64,000 bases of DNA from Brachyhypopomus gauderio (GCF_052324685.1 NW_027506915.1:372001-436000); one strand, 5' to 3'; shown: positions 8,399 to 19,626, numbered from the stretch's first letter. Translations and numbers: made by a program. The notes: a model not told the origin generated them from the letters alone.

Positions 8399-8471
8399 TC
8401 CTGGATAGCTCAGTCGGTAGAGCATCAGACTTTTAATCTGAGGGTCCAGGGTTCAAGTCCCTGTTCAGGTG
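8399..8471 (+). tRNA. tRNA-Lys-TTT: tRNA-Lys (TTT), unit 9, U1/U72 variant
   Basis: G1 is T and C72 is T, so the end pair of the acceptor stem is a U1-U72 mismatch. Tip pairing matters for 5' processing by RNase P and for charging, so this copy is doubtful as a functional gene. Confidence 0.85.
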
Positions 8472-8944
8472 TTGAACTTTACATGACCGTCAGCTCTTGA
8501 GCACCGTTCACTCATCGTCAGGCAGGCTTTTGGATTAAGCTGAACTTCCAGCTTTACGTCTGCCTACCTGTGACTTCCTTGTCATTAATTCTTTTGTCTA
8601 TGTCCTTGTTAATGATGACAAAAAAAAACACCAATTAAAGCCACTCAGCCTTTCCTTTCTCTCTCTCTCTATGTGACATCACAATAGATTTTCTCAAAAA
8701 GCAATTCAAATTGTTCTAACCATTGGTGGGACCAACCCGTGGCCTTTTACCATCCACGTGTCCAAAATGCAGTACGCATGCCAATGTTGTTAACAGACAT
8801 ACGTGTTGGTAGCTCTACATGTCCAACTGGTACAGTGTGAGGTTTCCTCTTTGGTGGACCTTAAAGAGTTGAAAAAGCCACAACCGAACTGGTATCTTTG
8901 TCAACGTCCTTGTTTCTGGATCTATGCTGCATGTGCGTCAGAAT

Positions 8945-9031
8945 CCTTCGGTAGCTCAGATGGTAGAGCGGAGGACTGTAGAGGTTAAAGCAGCAATCCT
9001 TAGGCCACCGGTTCAAATCCGGTTCGAAGGA
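8945..9031 (+). tRNA. tRNA-Tyr-GTA: tRNA-Tyr (GTA), unit 10
   Basis: Unit 10 (8742-9711, type A). Same as the 204 gene. Confidence 0.97.
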
Positions 9032-9094
9032 AGCTTCTTTTTTTTCCAGGATATTACTGCCTTTAATGTCATGATGAGCAAAAAGTTTTCTGTT

Positions 9095-9166
9095 TTCCCT
9101 GACCGGGAATCGAACCCGGGCCGCGGCGGTGAGAGCGCCGAATCCTAGCCACTAGACCATCAGGGA
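9095..9166 (-). tRNA. tRNA-Glu-CTC: tRNA-Glu (CTC), unit 10
   Basis: Same sequence as the 354-425 gene. Confidence 0.97.
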
Positions 9167-9370
9167 CAGCGATGTTATGCTAATGGATGAAGGCCTTTAC
9201 ATGAGTTCTGGCTGGCCGTTATTCATGAGTGAAGAAAGACCAGAATGTGGGTTATTCGTGACCACACCAGAACATGTGGACCTTTTTGTGTCAAGACTGT
9301 CAAATGCTTCCCATGTCAGAGGTCAAGAATATCTGGACATGTTCTGAATCACAGAGCAAAGCTAAACGTA

Positions 9371-9443
9371 GCCTGGATAGCTCAGTCGGTAGAGCATCAG
9401 ACTTTTAATCTGAGGGTCCAGCGTTCAAGTCCCTGTTCAGGCG
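9371..9443 (+). tRNA. tRNA-Lys-TTT: tRNA-Lys (TTT), unit 10, C52 variant
   Basis: Same C52 form as the 630 gene. Confidence 0.92.
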
Positions 9444-9914
9444 TTGAACTTTACATGACCGTCAGCTCTTGAGCACCGTTCAGTCATCGTCAGGCAGGCT
9501 TTTGGATTAAGCTGAACTTCCAGCTTTACGTCTGCCTACATGTGACTTCCTTGTCATTAATTATTTTGTCTATGTCCTTGTTAATGATGACAAAAAAACA
9601 ACAATTAAAGCCACTCAGCTTTTCCTTTCTCTCTCTCTCTATGTGACATCACAATAGATTTTCTCAAAAAGCAATTCAAATTGTTCTAACCATTGGTGGG
9701 ACCAACCCGTGGCCTTTTACCATCCACGTGTCCAAAATGCAGTACGCATGCCAATGTTGTTAACAGACATACGTGTTGGTAGCTCTACATGTCCAACTGG
9801 TACAGTGTGAGGTTTCCTCTTTGGTGGACCCTAAAGAGTTGAAAAAGCCACAACCGAACTGGTATCTTTGTCAACATCCTTGTTTCTGGATCTATGCTGC
9901 ATGTGCGTCAGAAT

Positions 9915-10001
9915 CCTTCGGTAGCTCAGATGGTAGAGCGGAGGACTGTAGAGGTTAAAGCAGCAATCCTTAGGCCACCGGTTCAAATCCGGTTCGAAGG
10001 A
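9915..10001 (+). tRNA. tRNA-Tyr-GTA: tRNA-Tyr (GTA), unit 11
   Basis: Unit 11 (9712-10682, type B). Same as the 204 gene. Confidence 0.97.
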
Positions 10002-10064
10002 AGCTTCTTTTTTTTCCAGGATATTACTGCCTTTAATGTCATGATGAGCAAAAAGTTTTCTGTT

Positions 10065-10136
10065 TTCCCTGACCGGGAATCGAACCCGGGCCGCAGCGGT
10101 GAGAGCGCCGAATCCTAGCCACTAGACCATCAGGGA
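10065..10136 (-). tRNA. tRNA-Glu-CTC: tRNA-Glu (CTC), unit 11, U42 variant
   Basis: Private C42 to T gives a G28-U42 wobble, which should be tolerated. Confidence 0.95.
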
Positions 10137-10340
10137 CAGCGATGTTATGCTAATGGATGAAGGCCTTTACATGAGTTCTGGCTGGCAGTTATTCATGAGT
10201 GAAGAAAGACCAGAATGTGGGTTATTCGTGACCACACCAGAACATGTGGACCTTTTTGTGTCAAGACTGTCAAATGCTTCCCATGTCAGAGGTCAAGAAT
10301 ATCTGGACATGTTCTGAATCACAGAGCAAGGCTAAACGTA

Positions 10341-10413
10341 GCCTGGATAGCTCAGTCGGTAGAGCATCAGACTTTTAATCTGAGGGTCCAGGGTTCAAGT
10401 CCCTGTTCAGGCG
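10341..10413 (+). tRNA. tRNA-Lys-TTT: tRNA-Lys (TTT), unit 11, canonical
   Basis: Same sequence as the 1600 gene. Confidence 0.97.
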
Positions 10414-10885
10414 TTGAACTTTACATGACCGTCAGCTCTTGAGCACCGTTCACTCATCGTCAGGCAGGCTTTTGGATTAAGCTGAACTTCCAGCTTTACG
10501 TCTGCCTACCTGTGACTTCCTTGTCATTAATTATTTTGTCTATGTCCTTGTTAATGATGACAAAAAAAACAACAATTAAAGCCACTCAGCCTTTCCTTTC
10601 TCTCTCTCTCTATGTGACATCACAATAGATTTTCTCAAAAAGCAATTCAAATTGTTCTAACCATTGGTGGGACCAACCCGTGGCCTTTTACCATCCATGT
10701 GTCCAAAATGCAGTACGCATGCCAATGTTGTTAACAGACATACGTGTTGGTAGCTCTACATGTCCAACTGGTACAGTGTGAGGTTTCCTCTTTGGTGGAC
10801 CTTAAAGAGTTGAAAAAGCCACAACCGAACTGGTATCTTTGTCAACGTCCTTGTTTCTGGATCTATGCTGCATGTGCGTCAGAAT

Positions 10886-10972
10886 CCTTCGGTAGCTCAG
10901 ATGGTAGAGCGGAGGACTGTAGAGGTTAAAGCAGCAATCCTTAGGCCACCGGTTCAAATCCGGTTCGAAGGA
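10886..10972 (+). tRNA. tRNA-Tyr-GTA: tRNA-Tyr (GTA), unit 12
   Basis: Unit 12 (10683-11654, type C). Same as the 204 gene. E-box is CATGTG. Confidence 0.97.
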
Positions 10973-11035
10973 AGCTTCTTTTTTTTCCAGGATATTACTG
11001 CCTTTAATGTCATGATGAGCAAAAAGTTTTCTGTT

Positions 11036-11107
11036 TTCCCTGACCGGGAATCGAACCCGGGCCGCGGCGGTGAGAGCGCCGAATCCTAGCCACTAGACCA
11101 TCAGGGA
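11036..11107 (-). tRNA. tRNA-Glu-CTC: tRNA-Glu (CTC), unit 12
   Basis: Same sequence as the 354-425 gene. Confidence 0.97.
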
Positions 11108-11311
11108 CAGCGATGTTATGCTAATGGATGAAGGCCTTTACATGAGTTCTGGCTGGCCGTTATTCATGAGTGAAGAAAGACCAGAATGTGGGTTATTCGT
11201 GACCACACCAGAACATGTGGACCTTTTTGTGTCAAGACTGTCAAATGCTTCCCATGTCAGAGGTCAAGAATATCTGGACATGTTCTGAATCACAGAGCAA
11301 GGCTAAACGTA

Positions 11312-11384
11312 GCCTGGATAGCTCAGTCGGTAGAGCATCAGACTTTTAATCTGAGGGTCCAGGGTTCAAGTCCCTGTTCAGGTG
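11312..11384 (+). tRNA. tRNA-Lys-TTT: tRNA-Lys (TTT), unit 12, U72 variant
   Basis: Same U72 form as the 2571 gene. Confidence 0.95.
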
Positions 11385-11857
11385 TTGAACTTTACATGAC
11401 CGTCAGCTCTTGAGCACCGTTCACTCATCGTCAGGCAGGCTTTTGGATTAAGCTGAACTTCCAGCTTTACGTCTGCCTACCTGTGACTTCCTTGTCATTA
11501 ATTCTTTTGTCTATGTCCTTGTTAATGATGACAAAAAAAAACACCAATTAAAGCCACTCAGCCTTTCCTTTCTCTCTCTCTCTATGTGACATCACAATAG
11601 ATTTTCTCAAAAAGCAATTCAAATTGTTCTAACCATTGGTGGGACCAACCCGTGGCCTTTTACCATCCACGTGTCCAAAATGCAGTACGCATGCCAATGT
11701 TGTTAACAGACATACGTGTTGGTAGCTCTACATGTCCAACTGGTACAGTGTGAGGTTTCCTCTTTGGTGGACCTTAAAGAGTTGAAAAAGCCACAACCGA
11801 ACTGGTATCTTTGTCAACGTCCTTGTTTCTGGATCTATGCTGCATGTGCGTCAGAAT

Positions 11858-11944
11858 CCTTCGGTAGCTCAGATGGTAGAGCGGAGGACTGTAGAGGTTA
11901 AAGCAGCAATCCTTAGGCCACCGGTTCAAATCCGGTTCGAAGGA
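11858..11944 (+). tRNA. tRNA-Tyr-GTA: tRNA-Tyr (GTA), unit 13
   Basis: Unit 13 (11655-12625, type D). Same as the 204 gene. Confidence 0.97.
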
Positions 11945-12007
11945 AGCTTCTTTTTTTTCCAGGATATTACTGCCTTTAATGTCATGATGAGCAAAAAGTT
12001 TTCTGTT

Positions 12008-12079
12008 TTCCCTGACCGGGAATCGAACCCGGGCCGCGGCGGTGAGAGCGCCGAATCCTAGCCACTAGACCATCAGGGA
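12008..12079 (-). tRNA. tRNA-Glu-CTC: tRNA-Glu (CTC), unit 13
   Basis: Same sequence as the 354-425 gene. Confidence 0.97.
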
Positions 12080-12283
12080 CAGCGATGTTATGCTAATGGA
12101 TGAAGGCCTTTACATGAGTTCTGGCTGGCCGTTATTCATGAGTGAAGAAAGACCAGAATGTGGGTTATTCGTGACCACACCAGAACATGTGGACCTTTTT
12201 GTGTCAAGACTGTCAAATGCTTCCCATGTCAGAGGTCAAGAATATCTGGACATGTTCTGAATCACAGAGCAAGGCTAAACGTA

Positions 12284-12356
12284 GCCTGGATAGCTCAGTT
12301 GGTAGAGCATCAGACTTTTAATCTGAGTGTCCAGGGTTCAAGTCCCTGTTCAGGCA
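12284..12356 (+). tRNA. tRNA-Lys-TTT: tRNA-Lys (TTT), unit 13, U17/U45/A73 variant
   Basis: Same type D form as the 3543 gene. Confidence 0.95.
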
Positions 12357-12828
12357 TTGAACTTTACATGACCGTCAGCTCTTGAGCACCGTTCACTCAT
12401 CGTCAGGCAGGCTTTTGGATTAAGCTGAACTTCCAGCTTTACGTCTGCCTACCTGTGACTTCCTTGTCATTAATTATTTTGTCTATGTCCTTGTTAATGA
12501 TGACAAAAAAAACAACAATTAAAGCCACTCAGCCTTTCCTTTCTCTCTCTCTCTATGTGACATCACAATAGATTTTCTCAAAAAGCAATTCAAATTGTTC
12601 TAACCATTGGTGGGACCAACCCGTGGCCTTTTACCATCCACGTGTCCAAAATGCAGTACGCATGCCAATGTTGTTAACAGACATACGTGTTGGTAGCTCT
12701 ACATGTCCAACTGGTACAGTGTGAGGTTTCCTCTTTGGTGGACCTTAAAGAGTTGAAAAAGCCACAACCAAACTGGTATCTTTGTCAACGTCCTTGTTTC
12801 TGGATCTATGCTGCATGTGAGTCAGAAT

Positions 12829-12915
12829 CCTTCGGTAGCTCAGATGGTAGAGCGGAGGACTGTAGAGGTTAAAGCAGCAATCCTTAGGCCACCGGTTCAA
12901 ATCCGGTTCGAAGGA
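12829..12915 (+). tRNA. tRNA-Tyr-GTA: tRNA-Tyr (GTA), unit 14
   Basis: Unit 14 (12626-13597, type E). Gene as at 204, with type E flank changes. Confidence 0.97.
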
Positions 12916-12978
12916 AGCTTCTTTTTTTTCCAGGATATTACTGCCTTTAATGTCATGATGAGCAAAAAGTTTTCTGTT

Positions 12979-13050
12979 TTCCCTGACCGGGAATCGAACC
13001 CGGGCCGCGGCGGTGAGAGCGCCGAATCCTAGCCACTAGACCATCAGGGA
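12979..13050 (-). tRNA. tRNA-Glu-CTC: tRNA-Glu (CTC), unit 14
   Basis: Same sequence as the 354-425 gene. Confidence 0.97.
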
Positions 13051-13254
13051 CAGCGATGTTATGCTAATGGATGAAGGCCTTTACATGAGTTCTGGCTGGC
13101 CGTTATTCATGAGTGAAGAAAGACCAGAATGTGGGTTATTCGTGACCACACCAGAACATGTGGACCTTTTTGTGTCAAGACTGTCAAATGCTTCCCATGT
13201 CAGAGGTCAAGAATATCTGGACATGTTCTGAATCACAGAGCAAGGCTAAACGTA

Positions 13255-13327
13255 GCCTGGATAGCTCAGTCGGTAGAGCATCAGACTTTTAATCTGAGGG
13301 TCCAGGGTTCAAGTCCCTGTTCAGGCG
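13255..13327 (+). tRNA. tRNA-Lys-TTT: tRNA-Lys (TTT), unit 14, canonical
   Basis: Same sequence as the 1600 gene. Confidence 0.97.
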
Positions 13328-13800
13328 TTGAACTTTACATGACCGTCAGCTCTTGAGCACCGTTCACTCATCGTCAGGCAGGCTTTTGGATTAAGCTGAA
13401 CTTCCAGCTTTACGTCTGCCTACCTGTGACTTCCTTGTCATTAATTCTTTTGTCTATGTCCTTGTTAATGATGACAAAAAAAAACACCAATTAAAGCCAC
13501 TCAGCCTTTCCTTTCTCTCTCTCTCTATGTGACATCACAATAGATTTTCTCAAAAAGCAATTCAAATTGTTCTAACCATTGGTGGGACCAACCCGTGGCC
13601 TTTTACCATCCACGTGTCCAAAATGCAGTACGCATGCCAATGTTGTTAACAGACATACGTGTTGGTAGCTCTACATGTCCAACTGGTACAGTGTGAGGTT
13701 TCCTCTTTGGTGGACCTTAAAGAGTTGAAAAAGCCACAACCGAACTGGTATCTTTGTCAACGTCCTTGTTTCTGGATCTATGCTGCATGTGCGTCAGAAT

Positions 13801-13887
13801 CCTTCGGTAGCTCAGATGGTAGAGCGGAGGACTGTAGAGGTTAAAGCAGCAATCCTTAGGCCACCGGTTCAAATCCGGTTCGAAGGA
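13801..13887 (+). tRNA. tRNA-Tyr-GTA: tRNA-Tyr (GTA), unit 15
   Basis: Unit 15 (13598-14569, type C). Same as the 204 gene. Confidence 0.97.
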
Positions 13888-13950
13888 AGCTTCTTTTTTT
13901 TCCAGGATATTACTGCCTTTAATGTCATGATGAGCAAAAAGTTTTCTGTT

Positions 13951-14022
13951 TTCCCTGACCGGGAATCGAACCCGGGCCGCGGCGGTGAGAGCACCGAATC
14001 CTAGCCACTAGACCATCAGGGA
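13951..14022 (-). tRNA. tRNA-Glu-CTC: tRNA-Glu (CTC), unit 15, U30 variant
   Basis: Private C30 to T gives a U30-G40 wobble in the anticodon stem. Confidence 0.95.
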
Positions 14023-14226
14023 CAGCGATGTTATGCTAATGGATGAAGGCCTTTACATGAGTTCTGGCTGGCCGTTATTCATGAGTGAAGAAAGACCAGA
14101 ATGTGGGTTATTCGTGACCACACCAGAACATGTGGACCTTTTTGTGTCAAGACTGTCAAATGCTTCCCATGTCAGAGGTCAAGAATATCTGGACATGTTC
14201 TGAATCACAGAGCAAGGCTAAACGTA

Positions 14227-14299
14227 GCCTGGATAGCTCAGTCGGTAGAGCATCAGACTTTTAATCTGAGGGTCCAGGGTTCAAGTCCCTGTTCAGGTG
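14227..14299 (+). tRNA. tRNA-Lys-TTT: tRNA-Lys (TTT), unit 15, U72 variant
   Basis: Same U72 form as the 2571 gene. Confidence 0.95.
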
Positions 14300-14772
14300 T
14301 TGAACTTTACATGACCGTCAGCTCTTGAGCACCGTTCACTCATCGTCAGGCAGGCTTTTGGATTAAGCTGAACTTCCAGCTTTACGTCTGCCTACCTGTG
14401 ACTTCCTTGTCATTAATTCTTTTGTCTATGTCCTTGTTAATGATGACAAAAAAAAACACCAATTAAAGCCACTCAGCCTTTCCTTTCTCTCTCTCTCTAT
14501 GTGACATCACAATAGATTTTCTCAAAAAGCAATTCAAATTGTTCTAACCATTGGTGGGACCAACCCGTGGCCTTTTACCATCCACGTGTCCAAAATGCAG
14601 TACGCATGCCAATGTTGTTAACAGACATACGTGTTGGTAGCTCTACATGTCCAACTGGTACAGTGTGAGGTTTCCTCTTTGGTGGACCTTAAAGAGTTGA
14701 AAAAGCCACAACCGAACTGGTATCTTTGTCAACGTCCTTGTTTCTGGATCTATGCTGCATGTGCGTCAGAAT

Positions 14773-14859
14773 CCTTCGGTAGCTCAGATGGTAGAGCGGA
14801 GGACTGTAGAGGTTAAAGCAGCAATCCTTAGGCCACCGGTTCAAATCCGGTTCGAAGGA
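14773..14859 (+). tRNA. tRNA-Tyr-GTA: tRNA-Tyr (GTA), unit 16
   Basis: Unit 16 (14570-15539, type F). Same as the 204 gene. Confidence 0.97.
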
Positions 14860-14922
14860 AGCTTCTTTTTTTTCCAGGATATTACTGCCTTTAATGTCAT
14901 GATGAGCAAAAAGTTTTCTGTT

Positions 14923-14994
14923 TTCCCTGACCGGGAATCGAACCCGGGCCGCGGCGGTGAGAGCGCCGAATCCTAGCCACTAGACCATCAGGGA
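14923..14994 (-). tRNA. tRNA-Glu-CTC: tRNA-Glu (CTC), unit 16
   Basis: Gene as at 354-425, with the 5' flank G-to-A change of unit 7. Confidence 0.97.
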
Positions 14995-15198
14995 CAGCAA
15001 TGTTATGCTAATGGATGAAGGCCTTTACATGAGTTCTGGCTGGCCGTTATTCATGAGTGAAGAAAGACCAGAATGTGGGTTATTCGTGACCACACCAGAA
15101 CATGTGGACCTTTTTGTGTCAAGACTGTCAAATGCTTCCCATGTCAGAGGTCAAGAATATCTGGACATGTTCTGAATCACAGAGCAAGGCTAAACGTA

Positions 15199-15271
15199 GC
15201 CTGGATAGCTCAGTTGGTAGAGCATCTGACTTTTAATCTGAGTGTCCAGGGTTCAAGTCCCTGTTCAGGCA
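15199..15271 (+). tRNA. tRNA-Lys-TTT: tRNA-Lys (TTT), unit 16, U29 stem variant
   Basis: Same type F form as the 6458 gene. Confidence 0.88.
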
Positions 15272-15742
15272 TTGAACTTTACATGACCGTCAGCTCTTGA
15301 GCACCGTTCACTCATCGTCAGGCAGGCTTTTGGATTAAGCTGAACTTCCAGCTTTACGTCTGCCTACCTGTGACTTCCTTGTCATTAATTATTTTGTCTA
15401 TGTCCTTGTTAATGATGACAAAAAAACACCAATTAAAGCCACTCAGCCTTTCCTTTCTCTCTCTCTCTATGTGACATCACAATAGATTTTCTCAAAAAGC
15501 AATTCAAATTGTTCTAACCATTGGTGGGACCAACCCGTGGCCTTTTACCATCCACGTGTCCAAAATGCAGTACGCATGCCAATGTTGTTAACAGACATAC
15601 GTGTTGGTAGCTCTACATGTCCAACTGGTACAGTGTGAGGTTTCCTCTTTGGTGGACCCTAAAGAGTTGAAAAAGCCACAACCGAACTGGTATCTTTGTC
15701 AACATCCTTGTTTCTGGATCTATGCTGCATGTGCGTCAGAAT

Positions 15743-15829
15743 CCTTCGGTAGCTCAGATGGTAGAGCGGAGGACTGTAGAGGTTAAAGCAGCAATCCTTA
15801 GGCCACCGGTTCAAATCCGGTTCGAAGGA
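15743..15829 (+). tRNA. tRNA-Tyr-GTA: tRNA-Tyr (GTA), unit 17
   Basis: Unit 17 (15540-16510, type B'). Same as the 204 gene. Confidence 0.97.
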
Positions 15830-15892
15830 AGCTTCTTTTTTTTCCAGGATATTACTGCCTTTAATGTCATGATGAGCAAAAAGTTTTCTGTT

Positions 15893-15964
15893 TTCCCTGA
15901 CCGGGAATCGAACCCGGGCCGCGGTGGTGAGAGCGCCGAATCCTAGCCACTAGACCATCAGGGA
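15893..15964 (-). tRNA. tRNA-Glu-CTC: tRNA-Glu (CTC), unit 17, A40 variant
   Basis: C30-A40 mismatch, as in unit 8. Confidence 0.9.
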
Positions 15965-16168
15965 CAGCGATGTTATGCTAATGGATGAAGGCCTTTACAT
16001 GAGTTCTGGCTGGCAGTTATTCATGAGTGAAGAAAGACCAGAATGTGGGTTATTCGTGACCACACCAGAACATGTGGACCTTTTTGTGTCAAGACTGTCA
16101 AATGCTTCCCATGTCAGAGGTCAAGAATATCTGGACATGTTCTGAATCACAGAGCAAGGCTAAACGTA

Positions 16169-16241
16169 GCCTGGATAGCTCAGTCGGTAGAGCATCAGAC
16201 TTTTAATCTGAGGGTCCAGGGTTCAAGTCCCTGTTCAGGCG
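16169..16241 (+). tRNA. tRNA-Lys-TTT: tRNA-Lys (TTT), unit 17, canonical
   Basis: Same sequence as the 1600 gene. Confidence 0.97.
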
Positions 16242-16713
16242 TTGAACTTTACATGACCGTCAGCTCTTGAGCACCGTTCACTCATCGTCAGGCAGGCTTT
16301 TGGATTAAGCTGAACTTCCAGCTTTACGTCTGCCTACCTGTGACTTCCTTGTCATTAATTATTTTGTCTATGTCCTTGTTAATGATGACAAAAAAAACAA
16401 CAATTAAAGCCACTCAGCCTTTCCTTTCTCTCTCTCTCTATGTGACATCACAATAGATTTTCTCAAAAAGCAATTCAAATTGTTCTAACCATTGGTGGGA
16501 CCAACCCGTGGCCTTTTACCATCCACGTGTCCAAAATGCAGTACGCATGCCAATGTTGTTAACAGACATACGTGTTGGTAGCTCTACATGTCCAACTGGT
16601 ACAGTGTGAGGTTTCCTCTTTGGTGGACCTTAAAGAGTTGAAAAAGCCACAACCGAACTGGTATCTTTGTCAACGTCCTTGTTTCTGGATCTATGCTGCA
16701 TGTGCGTCAGAAT

Positions 16714-16800
16714 CCTTCGGTAGCTCAGATGGTAGAGCGGAGGACTGTAGAGGTTAAAGCAGCAATCCTTAGGCCACCGGTTCAAATCCGGTTCGAAGGA
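16714..16800 (+). tRNA. tRNA-Tyr-GTA: tRNA-Tyr (GTA), unit 18
   Basis: Unit 18 (16511-17482, type H). Same as the 204 gene. Confidence 0.97.
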
Positions 16801-16863
16801 AGCTTCTTTTTTTTCCAGGATATTACTGCCTTTAATGTCATGATGAGCAAAAAGTTTTCTGTT

Positions 16864-16935
16864 TTCCCTGACCGGGAATCGAACCCGGGCCACGGCGGTG
16901 AGAGCGCCGAATCCTAGCCACTAGACCATCAGGGA
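16864..16935 (-). tRNA. tRNA-Glu-CTC: tRNA-Glu (CTC), unit 18, U44 variant
   Basis: Variable-loop C44 to T, as in unit 9. Confidence 0.96.
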
Positions 16936-17139
16936 CAGCGATGTTATGCTAATGGATGAAGGCCTTTACATGAGTTCTGGCTGGCCGTTATTCATGAGTG
17001 AAGAAAGACCAGAATGTGGGTTATTCGTGACCACACCAGAACATGTGGACCTTTTTGTGTCAAGACTGTCAAATGCTTCCCATGTCAGAGGTCAAGAATA
17101 TCTGGACATGTTCTGAATCACAGAGCAAGGCTAAACGTA

Positions 17140-17212
17140 TCCTGGATAGCTCAGTCGGTAGAGCATCAGACTTTTAATCTGAGGGTCCAGGGTTCAAGTC
17201 CCTGTTCAGGTG
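17140..17212 (+). tRNA. tRNA-Lys-TTT: tRNA-Lys (TTT), unit 18, U1/U72 variant
   Basis: Same U1-U72 mismatch as the 8399 gene. Confidence 0.85.
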
Positions 17213-17685
17213 TTGAACTTTACATGACCGTCAGCTCTTGAGCACCGTTCACTCATCGTCAGGCAGGCTTTTGGATTAAGCTGAACTTCCAGCTTTACGT
17301 CTGCCTACCTGTGACTTCCTTGTCATTAATTCTTTTGTCTATGTCCTTGTTAATGATGACAAAAAAAAACACCAATTAAAGCCACTCAGCCTTTCCTTTC
17401 TCTCTCTCTCTATGTGACATCACAATAGATTTTCTCAAAAAGCAATTCAAATTGTTCTAACCATTGGTGGGACCAACCCGTGGCCTTTTACCATCCACGT
17501 GTCCAAAATGCAGTACGCATGCCAATGTTGTTAACAGACATACGTGTTGGTAGCTCTACATGTCCAACTGGTACAGTGTGAGGTTTCCTCTTTGGTGGAC
17601 CTTAAAGAGTTGAAAAAGCCACAACCGAACTGGTATCTTTGTCAACGTCCTTGTTTCTGGATCTATGCTGCATGTGCGTCAGAAT

Positions 17686-17772
17686 CCTTCGGTAGCTCAG
17701 ATGGTAGAGCGGAGGACTGTAGAGGTTAAAGCAGCAATCCTTAGGCCACCGGTTCAAATCCGGTTCGAAGGA
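17686..17772 (+). tRNA. tRNA-Tyr-GTA: tRNA-Tyr (GTA), unit 19
   Basis: Unit 19 (17483-18452, type A). Same as the 204 gene. Confidence 0.97.
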
Positions 17773-17835
17773 AGCTTCTTTTTTTTCCAGGATATTACTG
17801 CCTTTAATGTCATGATGAGCAAAAAGTTTTCTGTT

Positions 17836-17907
17836 TTCCCTGACCGGGAATCGAACCCGGGCCGCGGCGGTGAGAGCGCCGAATCCTAGCCACTAGACCA
17901 TCAGGGA
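17836..17907 (-). tRNA. tRNA-Glu-CTC: tRNA-Glu (CTC), unit 19
   Basis: Same sequence as the 354-425 gene. Confidence 0.97.
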
Positions 17908-18111
17908 CAGCGATGTTATGCTAATGGATGAAGGCCTTTACATGAGTTCTGGCTGGCCGTTATTCATGAGTGAAGAAAGACCAGAATGTGGGTTATTCGT
18001 GACCACACCAGAACATGTGGACCTTTTTGTGTCAAGACTGTCAAATGCTTCCCATGTCAGAGGTCAAGAATATCTGGACATGTTCTGAATCACAGAGCAA
18101 AGCTAAACGTA

Positions 18112-18184
18112 GCCTGGATAGCTCAGTCGGTAGAGCATCAGACTTTTAATCTGAGGGTCCAGCGTTCAAGTCCCTGTTCAGGCG
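18112..18184 (+). tRNA. tRNA-Lys-TTT: tRNA-Lys (TTT), unit 19, C52 variant
   Basis: Same C52 form as the 630 gene. Confidence 0.92.
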
Positions 18185-18655
18185 TTGAACTTTACATGAC
18201 CGTCAGCTCTTGAGCACCGTTCAGTCATCGTCAGGCAGGCTTTTGGATTAAGCTGAACTTCCAGCTTTACGTCTGCCTACATGTGACTTCCTTGTCATTA
18301 ATTATTTTGTCTATGTCCTTGTTAATGATGACAAAAAAACAACAATTAAAGCCACTCAGCTTTTCCTTTCTCTCTCTCTCTATGTGACATCACAATAGAT
18401 TTTCTCAAAAAGCAATTCAAATTGTTCTAACCATTGGTGGGACCAACCCGTGGCCTTTTACCATCCACGTGTCCAAAATGCAGTACGCATGCCAATGTTG
18501 TTAACAGACATACGTGTTGGTAGCTCTACATGTCCAACTGGTACAGTGTGAGGTTTCCTCTTTGGTGGACCCTAAAGAGTTGAAAAAGCCACAACCGAAC
18601 TGGTATCTTTGTCAACATCCTTGTTTCTGGATCTATGCTGCATGTGCGTCAGAAT

Positions 18656-18742
18656 CCTTCGGTAGCTCAGATGGTTGAGCGGAGGACTGTAGAGGTTAAA
18701 GCAGCAATCCTTAGGCCACCGGTTCAAATCCGGTTCGAAGGA
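18656..18742 (+). tRNA. tRNA-Tyr-GTA: tRNA-Tyr (GTA), unit 20, U21 variant
   Basis: Unit 20 (18453-19423, type B). Private A21 to T at the end of the D loop. A21 is nearly universal in tRNAs and stacks on the U8-A14 pair, so this copy may fold less well. Confidence 0.9.
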
Positions 18743-18805
18743 AGCTTCTTTTTTTTCCAGGATATTACTGCCTTTAATGTCATGATGAGCAAAAAGTTTT
18801 CTGTT

Positions 18806-18877
18806 TTCCCTGACCGGGAATCGAACCCGGGCCGCGGCGGTGAGAGCGCCGAATCCTAGCCACTAGACCATCAGGGA
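18806..18877 (-). tRNA. tRNA-Glu-CTC: tRNA-Glu (CTC), unit 20
   Basis: Same sequence as the 354-425 gene. Confidence 0.97.
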
Positions 18878-19081
18878 CAGCGATGTTATGCTAATGGATG
18901 AAGGCCTTTACATGAGTTCTGGCTGGCAGTTATTCATGAGTGAAGAAAGACCAGAATGTGGGTTATTCGTGACCACACCAGAACATGTGGACCTTTTTGT
19001 GTCAAGACTGTCAAATGCTTCCCATGTCAGAGGTCAAGAATATCTGGACATGTTCTGAATCACAGAGCAAGGCTAAACGTA

Positions 19082-19154
19082 GCCTGGATAGCTCAGTCGG
19101 TAGAGCATCAGACTTTTAATCTGAGGGTCCAGGGTTCAAGTCCCTGTTCAGGCG
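19082..19154 (+). tRNA. tRNA-Lys-TTT: tRNA-Lys (TTT), unit 20, canonical
   Basis: Same sequence as the 1600 gene. Confidence 0.97.
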
Positions 19155-19626
19155 TTGAACTTTACATGACCGTCAGCTCTTGAGCACCGTTCACTCATCG
19201 TCAGGCAGGCTTTTGGATTAAGCTGAACTTCCAGCTTTACGTCTGCCTACCTGTGACTTCCTTGTCATTAATTATTTTGTCTATGTCCTTGTTAATGATG
19301 ACAAAAAAAACAACAATTAAAGCCACTCAGCCTTTCCTTTCTCTCTCTCTCTATGTGACATCACAATAGATTTTCTCAAAAAGCAATTCAAATTGTTCTA
19401 ACCATTGGTGGGACCAACCCGTGGCCTTTTACCATCCATGTGTCCAAAATGCAGTACGCATGCCAATGTTGTTAACAGACATACGTGTTGGTAGCTCTAC
19501 ATGTCCAACTGGTACAGTGTGAGGTTTCCTCTTTGGTGGACCTTAAAGAGTTGAAAAAGCCACAACCGAACTGGTATCTTTGTCAACGTCCTTGTTTCTG
19601 GATCTATGCTGCATGTGCGTCAGAAT

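Larger units (their letters stand above)
1..8741 (+). repeat. Nine-unit higher-order repeat, copy 1 (A B C D E C F B' H)
   Basis: Units 1-9 each carry diagnostic substitutions that recur in the same order in units 10-18 and 19-27. The block is 8741 bp. I noticed only about four differences from copy 2, including two bases in the unit 1 spacer and single bases in the Glu genes of units 2 and 6. I could not run a full alignment. Confidence 0.93.
8742..17482 (+). repeat. Nine-unit higher-order repeat, copy 2
   Basis: Units 10-18 repeat the type order of units 1-9, with the same length (8741 bp) and the same unit-by-unit spacing. Private changes seen are Glu C42U in unit 11 and Glu C30U in unit 15. 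Confidence 0.93.
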
